Source of the DNA: Phymorhynchus buccinoides
Taxonomy: Eukaryota > Mollusca > Gastropoda > Neogastropoda > Raphitomidae
DNA: 64,000 nt
NCBI GenBank assembly: GCA_017654935.2
Contig: CM065710.1
Span: 30,211,456 to 30,275,455 of the forward strand
Direction of reading: 5' to 3'
Below the pieces are notes generated by a model. The model was given only the letters and a program-made list of their open reading frames with translations, searched no databases and had not been told where the DNA came from. A program made the position numbers and the translations under genes. This document shows positions 21,548 to 33,251 of the stretch, one piece after another; position 1 is the stretch's first letter; every line of letters starts with the position of its first letter.

Positions 21548-21795
21548 TTAACCCTTTCACCGCCAGCTATATTTCAGCCAAAAAATTCCATTAAATTTAC
21601 CTGGGTAGAGAACAAAATCTATCTGCAGTATTGGGGATTCTTCTGTGACATATATATAAAATAAGATCTACCCTTACTTCCCCAAACTAAGACAATAGGG
21701 TCTTTGGATAATATACCCCAATTTGATGCCTTTTAGTGTCATAGGCGTTCAATCACTGTGGTGCTAAAATGCGACTTTGGCGGTGAAAGGGTTAA
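21548..21795 (+). mobile_element. piggyBac-like MITE with TTAA ends, copy 1
   Basis: Ends are TTAA-CCCTTTCACCGCCA and TGGCGGTGAAAGGG-TTAA, about 248 bp. TTAA target duplication and CCC-starting TIRs are piggyBac hallmarks. There is no coding capacity. Other copies lie at 28254, 34263, 41424 and 61174. Confidence 0.8.
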
Positions 21796-22239
21796 GTAGC
21801 TAGAGGCAACTAAAATTTCAAACATGTCATTTTGACCCCAAAAATGTGACCAGTAAATAGCATTTTTGATCCTCATACTTTCTGAGATATTGATATTTTA
21901 AGGTCTTGCGATGCTCAGACTTTCAGAAACTCTTGTCTGAAGCATACTTAGTATTTAAAGCAAAACACTTGATTTTTATTTTATTTATTAACAATCAAAC
22001 ATTATCAAATAATCATGATACCAAGAAAAAAAATCCTGTTCAAAAAAAAAAATCAATAATGATTCTAAAAAAAAAAAATTGGTTTTGTTGATTTCCATTC
22101 CAAATCCAATAGATTCAACAAAAGATGATCGGTTTTGTTGAATTCCATTCCAAATCCATAGCGCATAGAACTTAAAGGTATGCACTATATAAATAAATGA
22201 ATGTCACATTTTTACACCACAATGATTTATCACCCACTA
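21796..22239. other. Intergenic, AT-rich, no gene seen
   Basis: A-rich runs and a short direct repeat (tttgttgaattccattccaaatcc-like, 22085 and 22136). No coding evidence. Confidence 0.4.
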
Positions 22240-23060
22240 CCGCAACGCCGAGTACCGGTAACGCCTAGTACCGGTAACGCCTAGTACAGGTAACGCCAAG
22301 TACAGGTAACGCTGAGTACCGGTTTCGCCGGGTCCGTGAAATATTATATTTTTACTGTTGTGGCTGAAAACCCAATTTTTAGACCCCTACCACTTTCAAG
22401 GCCTACCGATTTCCCTGACCTTGACCGTGACCGGTATGCAATCATCAGAACGGCCATAAGCCAAAGTACCTACATGCCAAGTTTGAAGACTAAGACCAAC
22501 GGTGTGGACGTTTTCAAGGTCATATGCCAAGGTCAAGGTCATGATGGTGATAATTTATGTGCAGATGCCTTCCTCTCATGGTGACACACCACCACACAAA
22601 ATTGGCAACGATTCGGTCAAGCGGTTCGGGAGATGTGCTTGGGACAGAAAAACAATTGTTAGACCCCTACCACTTTCAAGGCGTACCGATCTCCCTGACC
22701 TTGACATTCATCGGTATGCCATCATCAGAACGGCCATAAGCGAAAGTACATCCATGCCAAGTTTCAAGACTCTAGGATCTACGGTGTGGAAGTTATGGCC
22801 CCATAACGATTTTCGGTTTTCAAGGTCAAGGTCAGGACAGTAAAAAGTTTTGCGTGGATGCCTTCCTCTCATGGGGACACACCACCACACAAAATTTGAA
22901 GCGATTCGGTCAAGCGGTTTGGGAGATCCTTGGGACAGACAGAAAAGAACAAACAAACAAACAAAAAAAGGAAACAAACCCGAATGAAAACATACTCCTT
23001 TGCCGTCGTAGATCGGCAAAGGAAAAATAATAAAAACGAACTGAAAGCCTACTCAGTTCA
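22240..23060. repeat. Dispersed repeat with GTAACGCC(T/A)AGTACCG units and tandem 3' parts
   Basis: 22240-22330 has five copies of a roughly 16-bp gtaacgc(c/t)-agtac phrase, also seen at 34695 and 43205. 22375-22640 and 22660-22930 are two direct copies of a block starting agacccctaccactttcaaggc. It ends in AC/AAAC-rich sequence and ctcctttgc, like 52860-53190 and 62640-63130. Confidence 0.65.
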
Positions 23061-23513
23061 ACCAGAGAGGTTCATCCTCCGTTCCCCCCTCCAGCCCACC
23101 CCCCTGAACACCCCCCCCACACACACACACACACACACACACACCCCTTCTTCTTCTTCTGTGGTGGTGGCCAGCTTCTTTTTCTTTCTTTTTTATAGAA
23201 CTAGAACACACAGTAGAAGTAAAGGCACACACTTTAGGGGGTGGCCAAAAAAAAAATGAACAGCAAAGACAAAAATCAGCTATCACACATACTTGAATTT
23301 ACTTGGGTCCAGTAGAGGGGGACAATATTTTTGTTTGTGCAAAATTTGTCTATTATAATTACTAAATTAGTCATGTAATTGGTATGTCGATGGCAGTATG
23401 ATTTTATTTCAAGTTGCAGTATTGTATTCAAACTTGATTGGGAATGTGAATGTGGTCTCTATGTTTCTTCTTAGAATGTTCATATTGTAACGATTTTACT
23501 CTTGTATAATTAA
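23061..23513. other. Intergenic with (CA)n at 23108-23144
   Basis: A short CA tract and CTT repeats, otherwise plain AT-rich sequence without coding support. Confidence 0.5.
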
Positions 23514-23547
23514 TTGTGTGCGAGTGTGCGTGTGCGCATGCATGTGT

Positions 23548-23608
<61 letters not shown>

Positions 23609-23760
23609 TAACTGTAAGCATCGTGCTTATTTTACTACTTACTGTCTAATGATTAATTATTTGTTTGCCTTTAATGTTCTTGTTATCAATGTAAAGCGCA
23701 CTGAGCTCATGTGAGAAAGAGCGCTATATAAATTCCCATTATTATTATTATTAATATCAG
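23514..23760. repeat. (GT)n and dispersed tail with agcgctatataaatt
   Basis: GT run at about 23544-23605, then a copy of the 3900-4036 element ending in ATT repeats. Confidence 0.75.
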
Positions 23761-24240
23761 ATTCAGATGCAGCAAACAAAATAAAAATTCCTATACTAGA
23801 GTCTGGACTGGGATGGGGATATCTACACTAAGTCTACAGGGAGCTGCCGGCAGCTACTAATTTTCACGTTCGCCCCCAGGAAGCTGGGAACTAGCCGACC
23901 CTAGACACTCCATAAGGGCAAAGGCAGACCTGGTTACTCTACTCTTTTCGAGTAGACTAGTATTTATTTAGTATTTTACTCAAGTTGGACCTCTACAGTC
24001 AACACAACAACTTTGAACAAGCATTCGCGATTAAGTTGATTTGATAATTATCCAGCAAAAAATCAAGCTTACTCACAAACATCCATTCTCTTTGGGGCGA
24101 TTTGATGGAAACAAAGTAACATCGTGCTCCGTTTCTGCACTCAAAAGATAAACATTTTTGTTTTTTTAGTTGCAGTTCACCGCATCAATGACTGTCTAGA
24201 ACAACGCTGACATCCGGCGTCTTTAGAACGAAATAGAACG
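23761..24240. other. Intergenic, with a half-MITE at about 23920-24000
   Basis: 23925-23990 matches the inverted terminal part of the element at 52634-52858 (actctactcttttcgagtag). Nothing else is recognised. Confidence 0.5.
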
Positions 24241-24266
24241 AAAAATATGCCCCCCCCCCCCCCTTC

Positions 24267-24531
<265 letters not shown>

Positions 24532-24569
24532 TGATGTGTTACAATAGAGGGATGTATTTTGCATGCTTT

Positions 24570-24740
24570 ATATTACTTTGTCTGTGCTTATTTTCGTTTT
24601 CCATTTTCTACTTTTATATATGTATTTTGTCCAGAGAGCTGGATGTAAAAAAATCATGTTATTGCTTACTCTATTACCCTCTATAAATAAAATTCATTAA
24701 TTAATTAATTCATTCATTCATTCATTCATTCTCTTGCTTT
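24570..24740 (+). repeat. LINE-like 3' tail
   Basis: gagagctggatgtaaaaa, then ttgcttact, then ctataaataaaattcatt and (ATTC)n. The same tail occurs at 42590-42630 and 42745-42806, each next to a CT repeat. Confidence 0.55.
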
Positions 24741-24969
24741 GCGATACACGATTGAATTTATCATTATTTTTTTCCATTGTCTTTATTAATTTCTAGACAC
24801 AGCATTGTGGACATGTGAAAAAAACAAAGAAAAACTTGCTAGCAGTGGCGTAGGAAAAATGTTGAATTGGGATATAGGAGTAGGGATGGAGTGTGGAGGA
24901 TTGCCAGCAAACCTAGGGAAGGGGGGGGGGGGCATATACATGGGTGAAGGGATCTTTCTTTTCTCTTAT

Positions 24970-26150
<1,181 letters not shown>

Positions 26151-26196
26151 ATAGTCTCTCTCTCTCTCTCTCTCTGTGAGTCTCTCTCTCTTTCTG

Positions 26197-26281
<85 letters not shown>

Positions 26282-26311
26282 AGCAGAGACTCCTCTCTCT
26301 CTCTCCCTCTC

Positions 26312-26346
<35 letters not shown>
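26151..26346. repeat. (CT)n microsatellite
   Basis: Long, interrupted CT tract upstream of the NF-YA/C2H2 gene. Confidence 0.95.
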
Positions 26347-26349
<3 letters not shown>

Positions 26350-26512
26350 GTCATGAACTCTGTGTGTGTATGTGTGTATGTGGTAAGAAACAAAACAACA
26401 ACTAGTTGGATTTAAAAATGTATGAACTACAGATACAGAAAAGATTAGAAAGAAAGACTTCCACATTGACAGAATAGTCAAGTGATCACTTAGTTAAAGG
26501 AACCCTTCTCCC

Positions 26513-26514
<2 letters not shown>

Positions 26515-26594
<80 letters not shown>

Positions 26595-26646
26595 TAATAA
26601 GAAGACTCAAAGAGAAAAGAAAGATCCCCCCCCCCCCCCCCCCCCC
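26515..26646. repeat. (GA)n and poly-C just upstream of the NF-YA/C2H2 gene
   Basis: GA tract 26521-26592 and C18 at 26629-26646, within 230 bp of the start codon. They could lie in the promoter, 5' UTR or a 5' intron. Confidence 0.9.
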
Positions 26647-26739
26647 GTCTCCACATACCCCCACCCACCCTCTATCTTCTGTAATCTAGCCCCCCCCCTC
26701 ACCCCCACACACTTGTTTTGCAGACAACCCAGCCAAAGG

Positions 26740-26948
26740 ATGGATCGTGAGCCGCCTCTCTCTGCACACAGCGGGCGAGGAGAAGAGGAAGAAGGGGAGC
26801 GTGGTGGTGGTGGTGGTGGTGGAATGGAGGTGAAGACGGAGTTCTGGTGGACCTCTTTCGCCCGCTCCCCTGTCTACGCTCGCTGGAGAGACGTGGGCGC
26901 CCGTAGAGGCCTGGGGGACGATGAGCAGATCGCTTCCTTCCTCCTGAA
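26740..26948 (+). CDS. NF-YA/C2H2 fusion gene, coding exon 1
   Basis: ATG 26740 (context aaggATGg) follows a possible acceptor, ttgttttgcag, ending 26723, so a 5' UTR intron is likely. It encodes 69 residues plus two bases. An acidic and Gly-rich start (run of seven Gly) leads to a compact module, EFWWTSFARSPVYARWRD, then DDEQIASFLL. The Trp-x-Gly-...-Phe-Leu-Leu pattern, completed by exon 2 (Asn-Tyr-Glu), loosely recalls the N-terminal module of ZNF653/ZNF692-type zinc-finger proteins. I do not assign a function. The donor is AA|GTAGTC (weak) in phase 2, matching exon 2. Reading through instead meets TAG at once, which supports splicing here. Confidence 0.75.
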
Positions 26949-27113
26949 GTAGTCAGTATATATATATCTTTTGGTTTGAATTGAATCATTGATCAATGAT
27001 CATTATATTATTACTGTCAAGTCAAGTCAAGTCAAAATGACCTTTGTTGACGAGAAAGGAATTTATAGGCTAGACAATGCTTTAGAGGGTCCTAGAGGAG
27101 GGTTAGACTTAGA

Positions 27114-27361
27114 GTGTGGCATTCTCAAAATGGATTTGTTCTCAACATACATGTCTGCGCATGTGCGAAGAGTTAGGGATAGGTTTAGGGTTAAGAATAG
27201 GGTTAGGGATAGGTTTAGGGTTAAGAATAGGGTTAGGGATAGGTTTAGGGTCAATTTAGTGTTGAATACACCAAAAATAAAATTTGATGGTACGTCATGA
27301 TCGATTTCCCACTTGTATGCGCGGACATGTTGAGAACATATCCATTTTGAGAATGCCACAA
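27114..27361. mobile_element. Foldback MITE with GGGTTAgGGATAGG-type tandem core
   Basis: Inverted arms of about 45 bp (tgtggcattctcaaaatgga on both strands at the ends) enclose three copies of a roughly 30-bp unit built of ttaggg-like phrases (27170-27250). Confidence 0.75.
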
Positions 27362-27483
27362 GGGTCCCTATGACATTGCGAATGCTAAAAAGAATATTCA
27401 TATGAAGTGTACTTGATGAATAGCTTGACAGAAGTTTTCAGAATGTTAATGTGTGCTCGCATGAATGCTTACACACATATGCA

Positions 27484-27532
<49 letters not shown>

Positions 27533-27839
27533 GTAAGCAAAAAATAGGTCTACGACAGTCAAGAAGAGAGAAGAGACTGAAAATAATTGAAAATTAGTCC
27601 AATGAATTTGGCCAAGTAGTGAAAACAATGGATGCTGAAAGTACCTTGATGGGCCATAACTTGGAATGCAAAGACTATGGTTTGTTATTTTGCCCATTTC
27701 TACAGTGCATCCCTGGGACCCCCTGCACACTCTTTTAGAGGGTCCTTTAGGATTATCGCACTTCATAGACCCCCAAATGGGGGTCCCTGGGAGCCCTGGC
27801 CTGTGTGAAGTGCAGCGCCCTCAAACCTCTACACCCCCC

Positions 27840-28030
27840 CACCCACCCCCTAGCAGCAGAAGACAGAACCACAACATGCAGTTCCGAAGGATTCCTTCCA
27901 GAACGGACTACCGCAACAACTCCTTTTTTTCCCCAGAACCGTTCGCGACTGGAACTCCCTGCCACCAGAAACCGTCCTGTCCCCCACGCTCAGCTCCTTC
28001 ACCTTGAGGGTGCTGAAACTCCCTGCTTAA
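27840..28030 (+). pseudogene. LINE reverse-transcriptase C-terminal fragment
   Basis: An open stretch ending at TAA 28028-28030 reads RTDYRNN, then FFPRTVRDWNSLPPETV and a Ser/Thr/Leu-rich end. The FPRT-x-x-x-WN-x-LP pattern is the usual C-terminus of jockey/CR1-type LINE ORF2 proteins. Only this tail remains, and a frame change lies in the T-run at 27922-27929. A short related phrase (aatgggggtccctgggagccc) recurs at 34069. Confidence 0.65.
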
Positions 28031-28253
28031 AAACTCACTAGCCTTTCTTCTTTTTTTTTCCGTGTGTGGGGCCGGGTGTTCTTGGACTAGCCAGGGGTGC
28101 TCGCGGTTGTGCATGCCCTCTTATCTATCTAGCTTTGTTGGTTTTTGTTGTGGTTCCCCCCCCCCCCCCCCCCCCTCCTCACGCTACATAATTATTTGAA
28201 CATGTCAAAAATTGCCGGTTATGGCACACCTGTCGACATTATTGGCACATGTA

Positions 28254-28505
28254 TTAACCCTTTCACCGCCAAAGTCGCATTTTAGCACCACAGTGATTTA
28301 ACACCTATGTCACTAAAACTAAAAGGCATCAAATTGGGGTCTATTATCCAAAGACCCTATTGTCTTAGTTTCGGGAAGTAAGGATAGACCTTATTTTAGA
28401 TATGTCACAGAAGAATCCTCAATACTGCAGATGGATTTTGTTCTCTACCCAGGTAATCTTAATGGACATTTTTGGCTGAAATATAGCTGGCGGTGAAAGG
28501 GTTAA
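28254..28505 (-). mobile_element. piggyBac-like MITE, copy 2
   Basis: TTAA at both ends and the same TIRs as copy 1, inverted relative to it. Confidence 0.8.
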
Positions 28506-28606
28506 AATTACCTCCCTTGTAAGACCCCTCCCTTATAAGACCTTATTTAGGATTATTTTTGAAGGTCTTATAAGGGAGGGGTCTTATAAGGGAGGTCCCA
28601 CTGTAG
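28505..28606. mobile_element. Short MITE, cttataagggagg family
   Basis: Inverted repeats of cctcccttataagacctta. Shares its ends with the element at 56549-56723. The left end is truncated by copy 2 of the TTAA MITE. Confidence 0.6.
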
Positions 28607-28688
28607 AAGAAGAAGAAGATGCATTATGCACCTTCAGTCAATGCAGTTATACCTACCATGTATTTCTCTGTGTTTTTCGTTATCGCAG

Positions 28689-28971
28689 CTACGAAGACGC
28701 TTCGACGCTGTTCCCATCCGGCAAAACTTCATGCCAGACGTGCGGTGCCCCCCTCTCCGTATCCTGCTTCCGATGTAAACCAGCCGTCGACAAAAACCAC
28801 CCCACCAAGACAGAACCCAAAGAAGAAGAGGAGGAGGAAGAAGAAGAGGCAGACGATGAGGAAGAGGAAGCATCCTCTGATAATGATGGAGGAGAAGAAG
28901 AAAGGGATCAGCCTCACTCCGACGACGCGACCTGCAAAGTTGAACCCAGCAGTCGAAACCTCGAGGTAACG
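28689..28971 (+). CDS. NF-YA/C2H2 fusion gene, coding exon 2
   Basis: Acceptor ttatcgcag ends at 28688. The first base completes the codon split in exon 1 (AA+C, Asn), then 94 codons follow. It begins YEDASTLFPSGK, then SCQTCGAPLSVSCFRC, a CxxC-x8-CxxC pair that could bind zinc. A long acidic tract of Glu and Asp follows (over 25 acidic residues), then a Ser/Asp-rich end with a VEPSS motif. The donor ACG|GTAAGT at 28972 is near consensus (GAG|GTAACG at 28966 is an in-phase alternative). Phase 0 at the 3' end matches exon 3. The acidic tract suggests an activation or interaction region, by inference. Confidence 0.8.
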
Positions 28972-29004
28972 GTAAGTTTGTGCATTCAGGCACGGAAATG
29001 AGGA

Positions 29005-29873
29005 ATAGTCATGGTTCGTGGGGTCCTTTCAGGTGCTTTAAAGTGCTGTGAAATTGATCGGTCATCAAAAGGCCTGTTAAGTCCTTTATATCAGCAAGGA
29101 GGTCCTTTCAAATCAGTCAAAGGTCCTTTTAAAATTGGTGCGGTCAGTTTAAATCCTTTAATCGGGCCAAAAAACAAAACTAAGTACCTTGTCATAAGAA
29201 ATGAATTCCCAAAAATATATTAAATGAAATAAAATTTGCCAAAAATCGATCGCCTTCGTATCTTTCGAGCAGACGATCTAATTTTAATAGTCACTGTAAA
29301 TCCGGTCACGTGCGCGAGATTCGGCGAGATATCTTATGCGCCATGTTGAAATTCTTCCCACATGCAGCTGCTTCAGTGCTTGTTTTCAAGTAAAAAGTGT
29401 AAAAATGCCTGGAAAGTGTTCGTTTTCAGGATCGTTGGCTGAGAGGACATTTATAAGGACTGGGTCCGAAAAGTGATGGACAACAAACATGCAGTTCGTT
29501 GTGCATATTGTGAAAAAACCATCAACATCTTGTCAATGGGAGAGTCGGTGCTGAAACAACACGCAAAGACTGAAAATCACAAGAAAGCTGAAAGAAGGCA
29601 CAAGGCGGAATCGAGGTGCAATGTGACCGACTTTTTTTGCAAGTAGCAGAAATACTACTGTAACAACAAATGAATCTGCTCAGCCAAAAAAAAAAAAAAA
29701 AAGAATCTGCTCAGCCACAATCGCCGGCGTCTGGCTCTGCGCCCACCACGTCTGCAAGTACAACTACAAACAAGGTTTAAATAGATTCTTTAAAAAATGT
29801 TGCTGGTCCTTTAAAGGTCCTTTTAAGGTCCTTTTTTGGCACTCTTCCAAGTCCCCACGAACCATGATAGTGA
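29005..29873 (+). mobile_element. DNA transposon remnant with BED/hAT-type zinc finger
   Basis: Ends carry short inverted repeats (tcatggttcgtgggg at 29006 and its complement near 29870) and inward aggtccttttaa repeats. Inside, about 29470-29648, a frame encodes CAYC, then 16 residues, then HAKTENH and a Lys-rich end, a BED-type C-x2-C...H-x5-H finger as at the N-terminus of many hAT transposases. It stops at 29646 and no transposase core follows. Confidence 0.55.
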
Positions 29874-30047
29874 AAGAAGCTGAAAAGCATGTGTCAGGGG
29901 ACGAAGCCCTCTGTAGAAGCTGAAGCTGTTTTTGTTGTTGTAATCTAAGCCTTAAAAACAGCATTAGAAGTAGAACTGATATATTTAGTTCATTTTGCAT
30001 TCACTCATAAGAAGTAACTCTTACTCAGTTGGTTTCTTTTTTTTGCT

Positions 30048-30504
30048 AAAGGTCAAGATGTGCCACCCCCCCTGCATTTCTCGGTTAATTGTATTTTTCC
30101 GTTATTGCCTTTCTTACCATACATAAAGCTGTATTTTAGGAATTTTTTTAGCTAATAACCTTTTTGGAATACTAACCCTAACCCTAGCCCTAACCCTAGC
30201 CCTAACCCTAACCCTACCCCTAACCCTAGCCCTAACCCTAGCCCTAACCCTAACCCTACCCCCCACCGTATAAGACGGAAAAACGCAACGAACCACAACT
30301 GTGACAAATCGCGGTGTACTGCAGTACATAGTGGGGGGTAGGGTTAGGTTTAGGGGTAGGGTTAGGGTTAGGGTTAGTATTCCAAAAAGGTAATTAGCTA
30401 AAAATGTTACTAAAATACAGCTTTATGTATGGTAAGAAAGGCAAAAACGGAAAAATACAATTAACCGAGAAATGCATGGGGGGTGGCACATCTTTACCTT
30501 TACC
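30048..30504. mobile_element. Foldback element with telomere-like core, copy B
   Basis: Same arms as 19459-19864. The CCCTAA-like stretch is longer (about 30172-30262), and the unique core is in the opposite orientation to copy A. Confidence 0.75.
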
Positions 30505-30512
30505 CTTTTTTT

Positions 30513-31320
30513 TATCTAAAGATAATGTCCTTCAAGGCGCTTCAAGGACCAGCTGAAGCGCCAACTCAGCGCAGCTCTGTGGTATCCCTGACAGAGGCTG
30601 GGGGAAAAACATCCCCAAGACAGGGTCGACAAACGGAGAGCGTCAACACCACGAAAAGCGCTTCAAAGACCAGCTGAAAACGCCAACTCAATACAGCTGG
30701 TATCCCTGACAGAGGCTGGGGCGAACATATCCCCACCAAGACAGGGTCGACAAACGGAGAGCGTCAACACCTCGAAAGGCGTTTCAAGGACCATCTGAAG
30801 CGCCAACTCAGTGTTGCTCTGTGGTATCCCTGACAAAGGCTGGTGGGAACATGGTCCCACCAAGACAAGGTCGACAAACGGAGAGCGTCAGCACCATGAA
30901 AGGCGTTTCAAGGACCATCTGAAGCGCCAACTCAGCGTTGCTCTGTGGTATCCCTGACAAAGGCTGGGGGGAACATGGCCCCACCAAGACAGGGTCGACA
31001 AACGGAGAGCGTCAGCACCATGAAAGGCGTTTCAAGGACCATCTGAAGCGCCAACTCAGCGTTGCTCTGTGGTATCCTTGACAGAGGCTGGGGGGAACAT
31101 ACACCAAGACAGGGTCGACAAACGGAGACCGTCAACACCATGAAAAGCGTTTCAAGGACCATCTGAAGCGCCAACTCAGCGCAGCTCTGTGGTATCCCTG
31201 ACAAAGGCTGATGGAAACAGGCCCCAAGACAGGATCGACAAACGGAGAGCGTCAACAAGGCGAGGTGGAGAGGCCTTCCAGACAGCGCTGAGGAGAAGCA
31301 GAGCGAGAGGAAAGCATCAA
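30513..31320 (+). repeat. 121-bp minisatellite, about seven copies, LINE-derived
   Basis: Units start near cgcttcaaggaccatctgaa at about 30538, 30659, 30780, 30902, 31025 and 31147. One frame reads RFKDHLKRQL, and the last unit runs into a RRGGEAFQTALRRSR-like stretch. Both resemble the C-terminal part of LINE ORF2 proteins. The array therefore looks like an amplified LINE fragment. Confidence 0.65.
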
Positions 31321-31906
31321 CTTCACAAGAGCTCCCCCCCCCCCCCCTTCCTCACCCCAACCCAGGGTTTCCCATACCCTGTCATAACGTATGCCCCAAT
31401 CCAGGATCGGACTCTTCAGCCACCAGAGGGCATGCCGCCAAGGACTGATCCTTCTGCTTTGATCGCTCAGACAGTTTCCTGTCAATTATGAGCGCAGATG
31501 CGTCATGCTGCCGTTGTGCGTCTAAGAAATAGTTAGGCTGAGCAAGTCTGACTGAAATCATTTTGAAAGTGTTTCTTGAAAGAAAAAGAAAGAAAGGCAG
31601 ATGAATAGACCGGTAAGGCAGAAAAAAAGAAGTTGAGAGTAACAAAGGGAAAAGGCAGAGTCAAAGAGTGACCAGATTAGAGGAAGTTACAAGCACAGAA
31701 CTTCCAGAAGGTGAGGGAACTATTTTTACAAAAGATAATAAATTAAAAGAAATAGTCACTCCCCTCTTGTCGGTTGAGATGCAACGGACCACCAGGAATG
31801 TCAACACACATGGCGCTTGAAGTCTTAACGTATTTTTTTCTCCAGCTGTCAATGGCGATCATGATGTCATAATTATAATAATATCTATTGTGATGATTAT
31901 TTGCAG

Positions 31907-32173
31907 AGAATCCACAAGCTTCCCCCGTCATCATCCGCAGAAATACCGATCGCTCCTCTTCCATCCTCATCCTCCTCCTTCTGCTCCTCCTACTCCTCCT
32001 CTCTTCTTGCGGACTTGAACCAGCGCTACTTACCGATCCCGAGGGAAGACGGTGGGGGGAAACCGGACCGAAAACCCACCTTCGTCAACGCCAAGCAGTA
32101 CTGCCGCATCTTGAAGCGTCGAGAGGCCAGGAAGAGACTGGAGGCTGCAGGGAGAGTCGGCAAAGAGCGACAG
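31907..32173 (+). CDS. NF-YA/C2H2 fusion gene, coding exon 3: NF-YA subunit-association half
   Basis: Acceptor gattatttgcag ends at 31906. Eighty-nine codons in phase 0 follow, then donor GACAG|GTATTT. A Ser-rich linker and LNQRYLPIP lead to VNAKQYCRILKRREARKRLE (protein residues 224-243), the A1 helix of the NF-YA/CBF-B domain, which binds the NF-YB/NF-YC histone-fold dimer. The start of the linker, AAGRVGKERQ, follows. The match to the family signature is close: the VNAKQY, RILKRR and AR-x-x-LEA positions are all kept. The last 57 bp of this exon are copied twice in the following intron. Confidence 0.9.
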
Positions 32174-33251
32174 GTATTTAGTGTTTGGGTGATTTAACAC
32201 CCCCCCCCAAAAAAAAATGTCTGTTTGGGGTTTCATCAGTTTAAAAAATAGAGTAGGTAGGTGGGCTTTAAAAAAAAAAAAAAAAAATTTTTTTTTTTAA
32301 TACATTTGTGTTCGGTCTATGTGTGTGAATATATTTATCACATTGGCATTGAAACTGCAATCGCGTGTGTAGCGCCCGCCATTTTGTCGGCGTATGTAGG
32401 GTCACAAAAGTCTGCGCGAGTAACAGTCCTTGACTGCGCCGAGTGCATTGGTTGTTTCCCTTGCATCGTCTGCTCAAATTACTTTTTTTTTTTTTTTTTA
32501 TTCATCAAAAAAAAGTTTAGGGTCGGCGGCCCAAAACTAGGGTCGGTCGGGAAACCGGAAAGAAACATTTTTTGGCCTTATAGTCACAGAGGCGTCTCTG
32601 TCAATTTTGGGTTGCTCCCACCTGGAGAGCACGTCGCGAGGCCAGGAAGAGACTGGAGACTACGGGGAGAGTCGGCAAAGAGCGACAGGTATTTAGTGCT
32701 TTGGTGCTTTATAGTCACAGAGGCATCTCTGTCAATTTTGGGTTGCTCCCACCTGGAGAGCACGTCGCGAGGCCAGGAAGAGACTGGAGACTGCGGGGAG
32801 AGTCGGCAAAGAGCGACAGGTATTTAGTGCTTTGGTGCTTTATAGTCACAGAGGCGTCTCTGTGAAATTTGGGTTGCTCCCAGTTTGGGCTGCTTCCACC
32901 AGGTTGATAGTGCAGTGCCAGCCTTTTTTTTTTTTTTTGGTGTGTTTTTGTTTAGGTTTTGCAAGGCTTCTTGTTAATCAAAGAATGATGAAATAGTGAG
33001 GCCAAGAGAGGAGATAACAGAATTGAACAAAGGGTGAATACTCTCTTTCTAATTAGCTCCCCCTCCACCAAAGTTGATTACAATACCAATCACCTAGCAG
33101 TGCGTGGGTCAGAACCAAAGTGAGACAAACAGAGCATCATTCTTAAAAAAACGAATGTGCCAAGTTCGCCTCTATGACCCTCCACCCACACCAGTACACA
33201 TCAACAATGGTGGAGAGGATGACATAATGTTGTTGATGTGGTTTTTTACAG
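32174..33251 (+). other. Intron 3 of the NF-YA/C2H2 gene
   Basis: Contains poly-A/T runs (32271-32299, 32482-32500) and the 131-bp SINE-exon tandem repeat at 32579-32875. The frame 32261-32827 is a by-product of these repeats. Confidence 0.7.
32579..32875 (+). repeat. 131-bp tandem repeat joining a SINE tail to the end of NF-YA exon 3
   Basis: Units at 32579-32709 and 32710-32840, and a partial one from 32841. Each starts tatagtcacagaggc...tgctcccacctggagagc, the inverted tail of the SINEs at 49394 and 55792. At cgtcgc it switches to a near-identical copy of the last 57 bp of exon 3 including its donor (gcgacag|gtattta). The copied piece still reads in the NF-YA frame with Ala-Ala changed to Thr-Thr (first unit) or Thr-Ala (second unit). 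Confidence 0.85.

Larger units (their letters stand above)
26949..28688 (+). other. Intron 1 of the NF-YA/C2H2 gene
   Basis: Contains a foldback element (27114-27361), a CA tract (27485-27528), a LINE 3' coding fragment (about 27840-28030), a poly-C run (28156-28174), a piggyBac-like MITE (28254-28505) and a second MITE (28505-28606). Confidence 0.7.
28972..31906 (+). other. Intron 2 of the NF-YA/C2H2 gene
   Basis: Contains a DNA-transposon remnant with a BED-like finger (29005-29873), foldback copy B (30048-30504) and a 121-bp minisatellite (30513-31320). 31321-31906 is unique-looking apart from a dispersed repeat around 31560-31740. Confidence 0.7.

Noticed and set aside
31189..31491. 100-residue frame as a host gene
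   Set aside because: It starts within the minisatellite and resembles the end of a LINE protein.
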